Source: Campylobacter massiliensis (GTDB lineage Bacteria > Campylobacterota > Campylobacteria > Campylobacterales > Campylobacteraceae). Taken from it: a stretch of DNA of 64,000 nt. Shown here piece after piece: positions 10,521 through 19,915 of the stretch. Position 1 is the first letter of the stretch, and each line of letters opens with the position of its first letter. The notes under the pieces were generated by a model. It worked only from the letters and a program-made list of their open reading frames with translations. It ran no database searches and was not told where the DNA came from. The stretch lies in NCBI RefSeq assembly GCF_014253065.1, contig NZ_JACLZK010000001.1, forward strand, positions 1,116,001-1,180,000, written 5' to 3'. The position numbers were made by a program, and so were the translations under genes.

Positions 10521-10748
10521 CTGCATAAACTATCAAATTTTACGGTCAAATTTGCTTTTTATCTTTTAATATAACGATATCAAATTTTAACTAATATCCA
10601 TAAAATTAAAATTATTTTTTGTCAACGCCAGCGATTTAGCTGTGTAGAGGTTTGGGTAAATTTAAATGCAGTAAAAAGCGAGCCGAGCTTAAATTTGCCA
10701 GAAATCCAAGCAAATTTAAGCACTCGTCAGTCAAATTTGATGTAAATT

Positions 10749-13124
10749 TTACTGACATCCCTCGCACTCGATCGAGCGATCGGCGACGTTGTTTAGTTTT
10801 TCGCTATCAGGGCTTTCGGAGCGTAGATAGTAGGTTGATTTTAGTCCCAGCTCCCACGCAAGCGTGTAAATTTCGCTCAGATATCCGCCGCTAGCTTTGT
10901 CTAGGCTCATGAAAATATTTAGACTCTGTCCCTGGTCGATCCACTTTTGGCGGATGGCGCCGGCACGCACGAGCACGCGCTGATCTAGCTCATAGGCAGG
11001 CGTGTAGAACTGCCACGTCTCAGGGCTGAGATTTGGCACGACGTTTGGTATCATACCGCTTAGGTTGTGCTCGAACCACTTGCGCTTGTACACGGGCTCG
11101 ATCGTCTGCGTGGTGCCTACGAGTATGCTGATACTCGATGTCGGCGCAATCGCCATCAGATAGCCGTTTCGCATGCCGTCTTTTTTGACCTTTTCGCGTA
11201 GTTTACTCCAGTCGCAGGCGTTCTCGTCAAATAGCCCGCCTCTGTCGTTTAGAAGCGCTTTGGCGTTTGCGTTTGCCGTGTCGATAGGCATCACTCCCCT
11301 GCTCCACTTCGAGCCTTCAAAAAGCGGATACACGCCCTTTTCTACCGCCAAATTTGAGCTGGCGTAGATGGCGTTGAAGCTAATATTTTCCATCACGCTA
11401 TCGATCAGCGCTAGGTGCTCGTAGCTGCCCCATTTCACGCCGCGTTCGGCTAGCATCTGCGCCTCGCCCATGACGCCAAGGCCGATCGAGCGGGAGGTTA
11501 GGTTGGTGTGTTTTACCTTTTTGTGCGGGTAGAAATTTAGATCGATGACGTTATCTAGCATGCGTACGGCGATCGGCACGACGCGCTCGATGTCCTCTTT
11601 TTTGTTGATTTTGCTTAAATTTATACTCGCGAGGTTGCACACGGCGGTTTTACCCTCGACGCTTTCTTTTTCGACGATGAAAATTTGCTCGCCGCCGATG
11701 CTATCTAGAGCGCTTAGTTTTTTGGCTTTTTTGGTTATGCCGCTATCAACGGTGACGTCTTCTTCCTCGTCAAATAGCCGTTCGGAGCCGCTCTCAAACG
11801 TGATCTTGATCTTGTAGTAGTTTGGTTGCGTATTTTGGAAAATTTCGGTGCATAAATTTGAGCTCCTGATGATGCCGTCGTGGTCGTTCGGATTGGCTTT
11901 GTTTGCGTTATCTTTAAAGCACAAAAACGGCATGCCCGATTCAAAATAGCTAGTTAAAATTTTCTTCCACAGTTCTTTTGCCATGACGACGTTTTTTTGG
12001 ATCTTTTCGTCGTTTTCGTACGCTAGGTAGCGAGCCTCGAACTCATCGCCGTATAGATCGCACAGATCGGCGACCTCTGCGGGGTCAAATAGGCTCCAGC
12101 GCGCGTTTTCTTTTACGCGTTTCATGAAAAGGTCGTTTATCCAAAGCGCAGGGAACAGCTCATGCGCTCTGCGGCGCTCTTCGCCCGAGTTTTTGCGCAG
12201 ATCCAGGAAGTCGCTCACGTCCATGTGCCACGGCTCGACGTAGACGGCTATCGCGCCCTTTCTCGTGCCTAGCTGATCGACGGCGACGGCGATGTCGTTT
12301 GTGACTTTTAGAAAAGGGATGATGCCGCCGGCTGCGTTTTTATGTCCGTCGATGCTACCGCCCATCGCGCGCACCTTGCACCAGTCCCAGCCGATACCGC
12401 CGCCAAATTTGCTAAGAAGCGCCATCTCTTTGTAGCTATCGAAAATCCCCTCGATATTATCGGGCGTGCTTCCTACGTAGCAGGAACTTAGCTGATGGCG
12501 CGTCGTGCGGGCGTTTGATAGCGTCGGAGTGGCGAGCATGACTTCAAATTTAGATATGAGGTCGTAAAATTTCTTCGCCCAGCCTTGGCAGTCTAGTTCA
12601 TTTTGCGCGAGGAACATCGCTATGGCCATAAACATCTGCTGCGGTAGCTCTATCGGCGCGCCGCTGCGGTCTTTGATCAGGTAGCGGTCGTATAGCGTCT
12701 TGATGCCTAGATATGCAAACTGCAAGTCGCGCTCGGGTCTGATGTAGTCGTTTAGGTCGTCCAGGTCGTATTTTTCTTTTAGTCCAGGGATGATACGGCC
12801 TGCTTTTTCGCCTTTTTGCAGATAGTCGCGTAGGTGGTTGTAGCCGCTAAAGCCCGTAACCTTGTGATAAAGGTCGTATAAAAACAGCCTCGCCGCGACG
12901 AAGGTCCAGTTTGGGCGATCGATGTCGATCTTTTCGACGGCCGTTTTGATGAGGGTTTGTTGGATCTCCTCGGTCGTTATCATATCGCGAAATTGAATTT
13001 TCGCGTCCACCTCAAGCTCGCTTAGACTCACGTTTGCTAGCCCCGCGACCGCCTCGCTCGTGTATTTTTTGATCTTGCTTACGTCAAGCTCCTCGGTGCG
13101 TCCGTTTCGTTTGATTACTTTCAA
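10749..13124 (-). CDS. nrdA: Ribonucleoside-diphosphate reductase, alpha subunit (class Ia)
   Basis: 791 residues. Catalytic subunit that makes dNDPs with NrdB. Landmarks: N-terminal ATP-cone (KVIKRNGRTEELDVSKI); the first redox cysteine in RHQLSSCYVGS; the catalytic SNLCTEIF with radical cysteine and glutamate; the second redox cysteine in KTAVCNLASINLS; the radical-transfer tyrosine pair in TYYLRS; and the C-terminal thioredoxin-reactive ECEGCQ. The start is TTG with AAGGAACAAAAT before it. nrdB is not in this window. An AT-rich gene separates it from purB. Confidence 0.96.
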   Translation of the reverse strand: MKVIKRNGRTEELDVSKIKKYTSEAVAGLANVSLSELEVDAKIQFRDMITTEEIQQTLIKTAVEKIDIDRPNWTFVAARLFLYDLYHKVTGFSGYNHLRDYLQKGEKAGRIIPGLKEKYDLDDLNDYIRPERDLQFAYLGIKTLYDRYLIKDRSGAPIELPQQMFMAIAMFLAQNELDCQGWAKKFYDLISKFEVMLATPTLSNARTTRHQLSSCYVGSTPDNIEGIFDSYKEMALLSKFGGGIGWDWCKVRAMGGSIDGHKNAAGGIIPFLKVTNDIAVAVDQLGTRKGAIAVYVEPWHMDVSDFLDLRKNSGEERRRAHELFPALWINDLFMKRVKENARWSLFDPAEVADLCDLYGDEFEARYLAYENDEKIQKNVVMAKELWKKILTSYFESGMPFLCFKDNANKANPNDHDGIIRSSNLCTEIFQNTQPNYYKIKITFESGSERLFDEEEDVTVDSGITKKAKKLSALDSIGGEQIFIVEKESVEGKTAVCNLASINLSKINKKEDIERVVPIAVRMLDNVIDLNFYPHKKVKHTNLTSRSIGLGVMGEAQMLAERGVKWGSYEHLALIDSVMENISFNAIYASSNLAVEKGVYPLFEGSKWSRGVMPIDTANANAKALLNDRGGLFDENACDWSKLREKVKKDGMRNGYLMAIAPTSSISILVGTTQTIEPVYKRKWFEHNLSGMIPNVVPNLSPETWQFYTPAYELDQRVLVRAGAIRQKWIDQGQSLNIFMSLDKASGGYLSEIYTLAWELGLKSTYYLRSESPDSEKLNNVADRSIECEGCQ

Positions 13125-13145
13125 ATTTTGTTCCTTATCTATATT

Positions 13146-13724
13146 TTATAAACCAAGTCCAGCAAAATGCTGCAAACAAGCGATAAAAGCATCAGCTGTT
13201 TTATCTCCAAGCCATTTAACGACTTCCATTAGCTTTGATTTTTTTTCTTGATCATCTTTGCAATATTCAAGTTCTCTAAGCATTCCTTTTAATTCATCCT
13301 TTAAATTTTTAGCAAGAATTTCATCTGGAATCTGATCTATTTTTTCTATCGTGCTTTTGATGCTAATATCTTGAGCAATATTAGCACTCGCTGTATTTGT
13401 ATTGTTATTATTTATTGTGACGGAATTTGATTGATTTGAGCTCATAGTTTTTTCATCCTCATCTTGTAATTTAGCCATATGTAATTTTAATTTATCTATC
13501 AACATTTCAAGATATTTTTTATAATTATCGTAATTTATTGGAGTACCATAATAATGGCTGGTTAGAGCAGGCGATGGAGCACGAATATAAATTTCTTCTA
13601 TATGTTTATATATTCCATTTAAACGAGTAAAAAAATCATAAATTTCTTTAGGCTTTTTATTTAAATATCCTTCTGCCTCTATAATATGTTTTTCTATTAT
13701 TTCTATCTGTTTTCTATTTGACAT
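13146..13724 (-). CDS. AT-rich hypothetical protein with Asn/Thr-rich linker
   Basis: 192 residues, no named family. An N-terminal helical domain (MSNRKQIEIIEKHIIEAEGY) is joined by a low-complexity linker (VTINNNNTNTASANIA, about 105-120) to a charged helical domain that ends in an amphipathic or hydrophobic segment (WLGDKTADAFIACLQHFAG). Codon use (ATA, AAT, TTA) and base composition are clearly AT-richer than nrdA and purB on either side, which points to horizontal gain. N-rich-linker proteins of this shape occur in defence and conflict settings, but I cannot name a function. Confidence 0.7.
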   Translation of the reverse strand: MSNRKQIEIIEKHIIEAEGYLNKKPKEIYDFFTRLNGIYKHIEEIYIRAPSPALTSHYYGTPINYDNYKKYLEMLIDKLKLHMAKLQDEDEKTMSSNQSNSVTINNNNTNTASANIAQDISIKSTIEKIDQIPDEILAKNLKDELKGMLRELEYCKDDQEKKSKLMEVVKWLGDKTADAFIACLQHFAGLGL

Positions 13725-13738
13725 TTTTGCCTCTAAAT

Positions 13739-15070
13739 TTACTTTCCAAAAACTCTTTTAAAAATCCCGTCCACGTGCCTGGCGTAATACGCGTAATCAA
13801 AGCACTCTTTTATCTCTGCCTCGCCTAGGCTTGCTCGTAGTTCCTCGTCGGCGAGCAAATTTTGTAAAAATAGGCTCTCGCCGTTTTCGTTTATCGCTTT
13901 TTTACCCTCTTGCAGATCCGCCCAGACCTTCATCGCGTTACGCTGTACGATCTTGTACGCGTCCTCGCGCGAAATCCCGCGCTGCGGAAGCTGTAAAAGC
14001 ACGCGCTGAGAAAAAACGAGCCCGCCGGTTAAATTTAGATTTTTCATCATATTTTCCGGATAAACTACCAAATTTGCGATCAAATTCGTAATGCGCGCGA
14101 GCATAAAATCGGCCGTGATGAAGGCGTCGGGCAGGATAAATCGCTCGACCGAGCTGTGGCTGATGTCGCGTTCGTGCCAGAGCGCGACGTTTTCAAGCGC
14201 AGGCGTCACGTATGAGCGCAGCATCCTGCAAAGGCCGGTGATATTTTCGCTAAGCACGGGATTGCGCTTGTGCGGCATCGCGCTGGAACCCTTTTGACCG
14301 GGGCTAAAGTACTCCTCGGCCTCGTAAACTTCCGTCCTTTGGAAGTGGCGCACGGCGACGGCGATCTTTTCGCAGGTGGCGGCTAGGACGGCGATCGCGC
14401 TGATGACGTGGGCGTAGCGGTCGCGCTGGATGACCTGGTTTGACGCTGGGGCTGGCTTTAGGCCGAGCTCGGCGCAGGTTAGCTCCTCAAACTCGAGCGG
14501 AGCGTGAGCGAAATTCCCCATCGCGCCGCTTAATTTGCCGTAGGCGGCGACCTCTTTGGCATCTTGTAGCAACTTTAGCGCGCGCGCCACCTCGTCATAC
14601 CACACCGCGAGCACGAGTCCGAATGTGATCGGCTCGCCGTGGATGCCGTGGCTGCGGCCGACCATCATCGTGTTTTTGTGTTCCTGCGCTCTGGTTTTGA
14701 TCGCGCTCATTAGGCCTTTTACGTCCTCTATGATGAGCTCCATGCTGCTTTTGATCTGAAGCGCGACGGCGGTGTCGATGCAATCCGAGCTAGTCATACC
14801 GTAGTGCACGAAGCGGCTCTCATCGCCCAGGCTCTCGCTCACGCTCGTTAGAAACGCGATCACGTCGTGCTTAGTCGTCTTTTCTATCTCGTCGATACGC
14901 GCCACGTCAAAATTTGCGTTTTTGCAAATTTTCTCGCAGTCCGCATCGCTGATGAAGCCTAGCTTATTCCATGCCTTGACCGCAGCCTTTTCGACCTCAA
15001 GCCATGCGCCGTATTTTGCCTGCATATCCCACTTTTGCGCCATCTGTTCGCGCGAATATCTCTCTACCAT
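13739..15070 (-). CDS. purB: Adenylosuccinate lyase
   Basis: 443 residues. Cleaves adenylosuccinate to AMP and SAICAR to AICAR in purine synthesis. It has the fumarase/aspartase superfamily signature GSSAMPHKRNPVLSE (about residue 263), the substrate-binding YGMTSSDCIDTA and the catalytic-histidine region GRSHGIHGEPITFG. The start MVERYSREQMAQKWD is typical of the family in Campylobacterota. No sign of damage. Confidence 0.97.
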   Translation of the reverse strand: MVERYSREQMAQKWDMQAKYGAWLEVEKAAVKAWNKLGFISDADCEKICKNANFDVARIDEIEKTTKHDVIAFLTSVSESLGDESRFVHYGMTSSDCIDTAVALQIKSSMELIIEDVKGLMSAIKTRAQEHKNTMMVGRSHGIHGEPITFGLVLAVWYDEVARALKLLQDAKEVAAYGKLSGAMGNFAHAPLEFEELTCAELGLKPAPASNQVIQRDRYAHVISAIAVLAATCEKIAVAVRHFQRTEVYEAEEYFSPGQKGSSAMPHKRNPVLSENITGLCRMLRSYVTPALENVALWHERDISHSSVERFILPDAFITADFMLARITNLIANLVVYPENMMKNLNLTGGLVFSQRVLLQLPQRGISREDAYKIVQRNAMKVWADLQEGKKAINENGESLFLQNLLADEELRASLGEAEIKECFDYAYYARHVDGIFKRVFGK

Positions 15071-15196
15071 CTCTTTAGCCTTTTTTATGCGAATTTTTGT
15101 ATAATTTTTTAAGGAAAGATTATATAAAAACTGGGCTGAAAAGGCGGTTAGTATCCGCTAAATTTGCCCTTAAATTTTAGATTTAAAGAGTGAAAA

Positions 15197-16105
15197 TTGC
15201 CTTATATTCATAAATTTATCGCGTATGCCCAAGGGCAAAAAGCGTATGAAATTTTGCTGCAAAACGGCTATAAAATGCGCGAAGCTCAGTGCCTAATCGA
15301 CAAAGGCCGACTTATCTGCGACGGCGCGGTCGTCGGTGAAAAAAATACCTTGCTAAGCGGCGAAATTTGCCTGATAGAGTACGAGACGAATCCGCGCGGG
15401 CTAAAGCCGATTTTTGAGTGCGATAAATTTGCGGTTTTTGATAAACCTAGCGGCGTGCTCAGTCACCCAAACGGCAGACACTGCGAGTACTCGTTAAATG
15501 ACGAAATTTGGTCGCTCTACGGCCGAGAGGCGTCGGTTGCGCACCGTCTAGACTGCGAAACAAGCGGACTCATCGTCGTAGGCAAAGACAAAAATGCGGT
15601 CGTAAATTTGAAAAAACTTTTTGAAAACAGACAGGTTTATAAAAGCTACGTCGCACTCGCGCACGGAAAGATAAGCGAAAATTTGCGTATCGAAGCAAAT
15701 ATGGATCTGGCAAACGACTACGACGACGTAAAAATGCGAATGCGAATTTGCGAGGATGGCAAAAGCGCTGTGACGGAGATTTCTCCGATAGAGTATTTTG
15801 CCGATATCGATGCGACTCTGGTGCGAGCCGTACCGCTCACGGGCAGACAGCATCAAATTCGTTTGCATTTGTTCCACGTGGAACATAAGATTTTGGGCGA
15901 ACCGCTATATGGTCTAACGCGACCGCAAATCGAGAAAATTTTAGATAAAGAGATGAGCGAAAGCGAGCGAATTTTAACGACCGGCGCTCCGAGGTTGCTG
16001 CTGCATTCGGATGAAATTAGTTTTAAATTTGACGGCGTAGAGTACAAAATAAAATCCAAATTTGACGCTAGAAACGAGTTTTATAGCCTCGTAAAATCAA
16101 AATAA
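15197..16105 (+). CDS. RluA-family RNA pseudouridine synthase
   Basis: 302 residues. An S4-like N-terminus (AYEILLQNGYKMREAQCLIDKGRLICDG) is followed by the catalytic domain; the motif HRLDCETSGLIVVGK (about residue 116) supplies the catalytic aspartate and LTGRQHQIRLHLF is the late RluA motif. The target uridine (rRNA or tRNA) cannot be read from sequence. The start is TTG; no ATG occurs before the S4 region. A parS-like palindrome is embedded in frame within HLFHVEH. Confidence 0.88.
   Translation: MPYIHKFIAYAQGQKAYEILLQNGYKMREAQCLIDKGRLICDGAVVGEKNTLLSGEICLIEYETNPRGLKPIFECDKFAVFDKPSGVLSHPNGRHCEYSLNDEIWSLYGREASVAHRLDCETSGLIVVGKDKNAVVNLKKLFENRQVYKSYVALAHGKISENLRIEANMDLANDYDDVKMRMRICEDGKSAVTEISPIEYFADIDATLVRAVPLTGRQHQIRLHLFHVEHKILGEPLYGLTRPQIEKILDKEMSESERILTTGAPRLLLHSDEISFKFDGVEYKIKSKFDARNEFYSLVKSK
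15870..15885. other. parS: parS-like site 1
   Basis: The 16-bp perfect palindrome TGTTCCACGTGGAACA differs from the classical ParB site TGTTTCACGTGAAACA only at the symmetric positions 5 and 12, a tolerated kind of variation. It lies inside the RluA-family gene, about 15 kb from oriC. An identical copy is at 18513. ParB binding here would organise and segregate the origin region. Confidence 0.75.
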
Positions 16106-16115
16106 AAGATAAGCA

Positions 16116-16709
16116 ATGAAGTTAGATATCGAGCAGTTAAAATCAGAATTTGAAAGCAGACTAAATGCGCAAAACTGGTTTAAAAGCGTTGGCAAACACT
16201 CGCTAGATGCCGATGAAATTTCCACTCCGTTTCGCGTTAAATTTGCAAAATTTGAGCAGCTATCAAGGCTACTAAAATCAAACGAGTGGAACGATATCGA
16301 CCTTGATATATTTCCCGAAATTTGTCGTTTTAGCGATCAAATTTTACGGCAATACTCGCTGATGGATGAGCTCGCAGGCGCGGCTAGGGAGATTTTATCG
16401 GTTAAAAAAGATCGTTTTATTAAGGATATCCGGACGAACGGCTTGCCGACCGAAACTTATGATTATTCGGTGTTTCTGATTGTTCTGCGTGCATTTCAAG
16501 AGTACGGCATACGTAAAATTTGTCCGAATTTCCGCATTGACTTCAATACAAATTTGATAAAAATATTAAATTTAGGCTACCTTCCTTGCGGTTGGAAGCA
16601 TAATGTACCAAAGCTTCGGAAGGCTTATAATCCGATTACATTTGTGGGCGATAGCGTAAAGCGGCAGGATAAATTTAGCTACGGTGACGGAGTGTTGTAT
16701 GTTTATTAA
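16116..16709 (+). CDS. Hypothetical protein, 197 aa
   Basis: No family recognised. Soluble, mixed helical and strand content, no signal peptide, three cysteines spread out. It begins 10 bp after the upstream synthase gene and is probably co-transcribed. Codon use is moderately AT-rich. The C-terminal region (NPITFVGDSVKRQDKFSYGD) gives no known motif. Confidence 0.65.
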   Translation: MKLDIEQLKSEFESRLNAQNWFKSVGKHSLDADEISTPFRVKFAKFEQLSRLLKSNEWNDIDLDIFPEICRFSDQILRQYSLMDELAGAAREILSVKKDRFIKDIRTNGLPTETYDYSVFLIVLRAFQEYGIRKICPNFRIDFNTNLIKILNLGYLPCGWKHNVPKLRKAYNPITFVGDSVKRQDKFSYGDGVLYVY

Positions 16710-16758
16710 AAAATAAAATTTAATTGCAACTAATAAAATCTAGGGTTTTACTTTAGCG

Positions 16759-17088
16759 CTATTGTGTTATAAATTTTCTACTGATTTGCCTTATAGTTTG
16801 AAAATAATCTCCGAATTTTTCTTCTACTTTTTTGAAATTTTTTATCTTATACGCATCTTTTTTATCGCGATGACAGAGCATCAAATAGGTCGTAAAGTGT
16901 AAAATATCTAAAATTTCGGCACGCAAATTTTTATCTTCTATCTCGGTTTCTAGGCAGATTTTTAGAATTTTCTTAAAAATTTTCTTATCAAAATAGCAAA
17001 AATCATAGAGTAAAACGAAAAACGAGTTGTCGTTATTTCTGTCTATTTGCTCTCTTAAAAATGCTATTTCATCGGTTGGATTTGTCAT
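16759..17088 (-). CDS. Small hypothetical protein, 109 aa
   Basis: Not recognised. Helical, aromatic-rich (SFFVLLYDFCYFDKKIFKKI), AT-rich codon use. The compact size resembles immunity proteins, but nothing specific supports that. Its start overlaps the end of the 34-aa membrane protein gene by 20 bp, so it sits at the tail of the phosphorylase-rlmN operon. Confidence 0.6.
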   Translation of the reverse strand: MTNPTDEIAFLREQIDRNNDNSFFVLLYDFCYFDKKIFKKILKICLETEIEDKNLRAEILDILHFTTYLMLCHRDKKDAYKIKNFKKVEEKFGDYFQTIRQISRKFITQ

Positions 17089-17173
17089 AAAAAACCGTCT
17101 TTATGATTAGACCGAGCCCTATAAAAACCACGATGCAGACGAAAACTATCTGGGATATATCAAGTAGAGTCAT
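17069..17173 (-). CDS. 34-aa single-helix membrane protein
   Basis: ATG overlaps the rlmN stop (ATGA), indicating translational coupling. The product, [10 protein letters not shown] followed by [14 protein letters not shown] and [10 protein letters not shown], is one transmembrane helix of about 20 residues with a short basic end. I recall C. jejuni carrying a small hydrophobic protein gene next to rlmN (Cj1714), so this may be its counterpart. The coupling and the hydrophobicity are seen; the function is unknown. Confidence 0.6.
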   Translation of the reverse strand: MTLLDISQIVFVCIVVFIGLGLIIKTVFYDKSNR

Positions 17174-18261
17174 TTTGCCGTCTTGGCTATCGTTTTGCCG
17201 CTTGTTTGATTGTCGCGCTCTTTTAGCTGACCGCACGCCGCGCTGATGTCCAGGCCCTTGCTTTGCCTGATAGTGCAGGTCACGCCGTGATCGCGTAGGT
17301 ACGTCTGAAATGCCTCCATATCGGCCGTGTTCGGGCGTCCGTATTCGCTGCCTTCGTGCGGGTTAAAGTAGATCAAATTTACCTTTGCTTTGATGCCGTG
17401 TAACAGCGAAACGAGCTTTTTAGCGTCTTTTATACCGTCGTTCATGTCTTTTATGACGAGATACTCAAACATCACTCGCTTACGCATATCGATCGGAAAG
17501 CCCCTCACTGCCTCCATAACGGATTCGATTTTGTAGGCGTTATTTATCGGCATTAGTTTGCTGCGTAGCTCGTTAGTAACGGCGTGCAAAGATATCGCTA
17601 ACAGCACGCCCAGATCCATCTCGCCGAGCTTTTTTATCTGGCTGCCTAACCCGCTCGTGCTAACGGTTTGGCGGCGCGGAGCGATAGCTAACCCATCGTT
17701 TTCTTTTAAAATTTTTATAGCTTTACTAACGTTTTCTAGGTTATCTAGCGGCTCGCCCATACCCATATATACGACGTTTACGCGGCGTTCATAGGGGATT
17801 TTATTTTCTCTTTTTATCCACAAAATTTGCCCCACTATTTCGCCCGGCGTTAGGTTTCTCGTTAGTCCGCTCTTGCCCGTCAGGCAAAACGAACAGCCCA
17901 TGCGGCAGCCTACCTGCGAACTAACGCAGATCGTATAACGAGCGTGACGCGCCACCTCGCCGTTTTCATCGCTGAGCTCCTCCTTCATCGGCAGCAGCAC
18001 GCTTTCTATCCGTAGTCCGTCTTTGAGCTCAAAAAGATATTTGATCGAGCCGTCGCTGCTCTGCTCAAATTTAACGCATTTTAGTGGGTCGAGGTAAAAC
18101 TCCTGCGCCAAATTTGCGCGCAGATCCTTTGGCAAATTTAGCATCTCGTCAAAACTCGTCGCGTTTTTCTTGTATAGCCACTCGAAAATTTGCTTCGCGC
18201 GAAACGGCGGCGATAGCTGTTCTTTTAGCTCGTCTAACGTAAAATCAAGCAAATTTTTCAA
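17170..18261 (-). CDS. rlmN: 23S rRNA A2503 / tRNA A37 C2-methyltransferase
   Basis: 363 residues, radical-SAM methyltransferase. The cluster motif is [12 protein letters not shown] (CxxxCxxC) and the SAM-binding segment is [16 protein letters not shown]. The methylated cysteine is expected in the C-terminal part ([21 protein letters not shown]). The start is a TTG overlapping the upstream stop (TTGA), so it is coupled to the phosphorylase-like gene. Catalyses C2 methylation of A2503 in 23S rRNA and A37 of some tRNAs. Confidence 0.95.
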   Translation of the reverse strand: MKNLLDFTLDELKEQLSPPFRAKQIFEWLYKKNATSFDEMLNLPKDLRANLAQEFYLDPLKCVKFEQSSDGSIKYLFELKDGLRIESVLLPMKEELSDENGEVARHARYTICVSSQVGCRMGCSFCLTGKSGLTRNLTPGEIVGQILWIKRENKIPYERRVNVVYMGMGEPLDNLENVSKAIKILKENDGLAIAPRRQTVSTSGLGSQIKKLGEMDLGVLLAISLHAVTNELRSKLMPINNAYKIESVMEAVRGFPIDMRKRVMFEYLVIKDMNDGIKDAKKLVSLLHGIKAKVNLIYFNPHEGSEYGRPNTADMEAFQTYLRDHGVTCTIRQSKGLDISAACGQLKERDNQTSGKTIAKTAK

Positions 18262-18923
18262 ATGATTTCCTTTTGTTTTAGGTAGTTTTCGAGCTCTTTT
18301 TTGGCTTGCTCGTGGTTTTTTATAAAATCAACATGTGCGTTTTTGTCGCAAAAATTCGTCGCTACAAATATGCCGTAAGCCGGGATTTGAAATTTTTGCG
18401 CGACTTTAAGAACGGCAAAAAATTCCATATTTTCTAAAAAATATCCGCGATCGAAAAGCTTGTGAGCCAAATTTTGGTCGGTCGTGATGAAATTTGATGA
18501 ATTAACCTTGCATGTTCCACGTGGAACAATAGAAGCGATTTCACTTTCTATCGGCGAATAGCTCTTGTTTTCTAGGCTTGAAATTTCGATATTTGCCACA
18601 GACGAGCTCTCGTAAATTTCAAAAATTTCACCTTCCTTGTAAAGTCCTGCCGAGCCTATAAAAATGATTTCTCTCGGCAGTGCGTTTAAAATTTTATCCG
18701 GATTTTGCGAAGTTTTCGCGCTTTGCAAAATAGGCGAATCAATCAAATTTAGCCTCTCGTCAAGCTGCCGATTAGCTGTCAAATTTTGCTCGTATCTACC
18801 GCAACCATCAACCATAGCTCGCTTTTGTAAAAGCGCTGTCAAATTTATGCTCATATCCACTAGCCCGACGCCCATAGGTAGCGCGAATGGAAATATCTCG
18901 TTTCGTCCCGCTGAGATAATCAC
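18258..18923 (-). CDS. Nucleoside-phosphorylase-like protein
   Basis: 221 residues. A divergent member of the purine nucleoside phosphorylase/MTAN fold: [18 protein letters not shown] near residue 165 resembles the ribose-binding methionine-glutamate segment of that family, and [10 protein letters not shown] resembles the glycine-rich base strand. Starts at GTG ([14 protein letters not shown]). The stop overlaps rlmN. A parS-like palindrome lies in its coding sequence. Exact substrate is uncertain. Confidence 0.65.
   Translation of the reverse strand: MIISAGRNEIFPFALPMGVGLVDMSINLTALLQKRAMVDGCGRYEQNLTANRQLDERLNLIDSPILQSAKTSQNPDKILNALPREIIFIGSAGLYKEGEIFEIYESSSVANIEISSLENKSYSPIESEIASIVPRGTCKVNSSNFITTDQNLAHKLFDRGYFLENMEFFAVLKVAQKFQIPAYGIFVATNFCDKNAHVDFIKNHEQAKKELENYLKQKEII
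18513..18528. other. parS: parS-like site 2
   Basis: Second exact copy of TGTTCCACGTGGAACA, 2.6 kb from the first and inside the phosphorylase-like gene. In this gene it falls in a region encoding IVPRGTCKV. No third copy was seen in the window. Confidence 0.75.
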
Positions 18924-18960
18924 GCCCTGCCCTTTTGCGCGCTAAATTTGAGCTCAAATT

Positions 18961-19716
18961 TCACAGTCTGACCTCGATGCCGTTTTGTCTGAGGTATGTT
19001 TTAAGTGCCTTTATCTCGATCTCTCTAAAGTGAAAGATCGATGCCGCTAGGCATGCGTCTGCGCCCGCTAAAAATGCGTCCTTAAAGTGCTCCATTTTGC
19101 CCGCGCCGCCGCTTGCGATGACGGGGATATCAAGCGCGCTAAAAATACTCGTCAAATTTAACTCAAAGCCGTTTTTAACGCCGTCGCAATCCATCGACGT
19201 GAGTAAAATTTCGCCCGCACCGCGCTCTTGCGCCTCTTTTGCCCAAGCAAGTGCATCCCTGCCGGTATCTAGCCTGCCACCGTTTATAAAAACGCTATAA
19301 CCATCACCCGTCCTCTTCGCGTCGATTGCGACTACGACGCACTGCGAGCCGAATTTATTCGCCGCTTCGTCTATCAAATTCGGATTTTTTATCGCAGCTG
19401 AGTTGAGGCTGATTTTGTCGCAGCCGACGTTTAGCAGGCGCGAGATATCGTCGATCGTGCGTATGCCGCCGCCCACGGTCAGCGGGATAAAAAGCTCGCG
19501 CGCGACCCGCTCTACGACGTCCACGATCGTATCGCGCTCAAGGTGCGACGCCGTGATATCGAGGAAGCACAGCTCGTCCACGCCCTCCTCGTTGTAGCGT
19601 TTGGCTATCTCGACCGGATCGCCCGCATCCACGAGACCTACGAAATTTACGCCCTTTACCACGCGTCCGTCTTTGACGTCTAGGCATGGGATTATGCGTT
19701 TTGCAAAATGATTCAT
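18961..19716 (-). CDS. hisF: Imidazole glycerol phosphate synthase, cyclase subunit
   Basis: 251 residues, full length (beta/alpha)8 barrel. Uses ammonia from HisH to close the imidazole ring in histidine synthesis. The catalytic aspartates are in [15 protein letters not shown] (residue about 11) and [13 protein letters not shown]; phosphate loops VGGGIRT and ASGGAG are present. I choose the ATG of MNHFAKR rather than the GTG one codon earlier. The hisH partner is not adjacent. Confidence 0.97.
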   Translation of the reverse strand: MNHFAKRIIPCLDVKDGRVVKGVNFVGLVDAGDPVEIAKRYNEEGVDELCFLDITASHLERDTIVDVVERVARELFIPLTVGGGIRTIDDISRLLNVGCDKISLNSAAIKNPNLIDEAANKFGSQCVVVAIDAKRTGDGYSVFINGGRLDTGRDALAWAKEAQERGAGEILLTSMDCDGVKNGFELNLTSIFSALDIPVIASGGAGKMEHFKDAFLAGADACLAASIFHFREIEIKALKTYLRQNGIEVRL

Positions 19717-19824
19717 CACTATTCTTTAGCTAAAATTTGGCTTTATTTTAGCTAAATTTGACTTATCTAATCATTACATAAGATATTTTTGGGTAAAATC
19801 GGCGAAATTTTAAGGTAAATTTAC

Positions 19825-19904
19825 GCCGATGCCGCAAACATCGGTGTGCTTTAGGTGGGTGCAGGGAGCTTGCTCCCGCCCGTAAAGAGTGGCTTCGCTA
19901 CTCT
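19825..19904 (+). promoter_or_regulatory. Cluster of three hairpins upstream of ksgA
   Basis: Three consecutive stems lie in the gap before ksgA: 19825-19831 with 19839-19845 (7 bp), GGGAGC/GCTCCC at 19864-19877 (6 bp, 2-nt loop) and 19886-19893 with 19897-19904 (8 bp). The last ends 11 bp before the ksgA ATG. This could be a structured leader that affects translation, or a terminator-like element for the minus strand. No T-run follows on either strand. Confidence 0.45.
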
Positions 19905-19915
19905 GCGGAGTTAAA

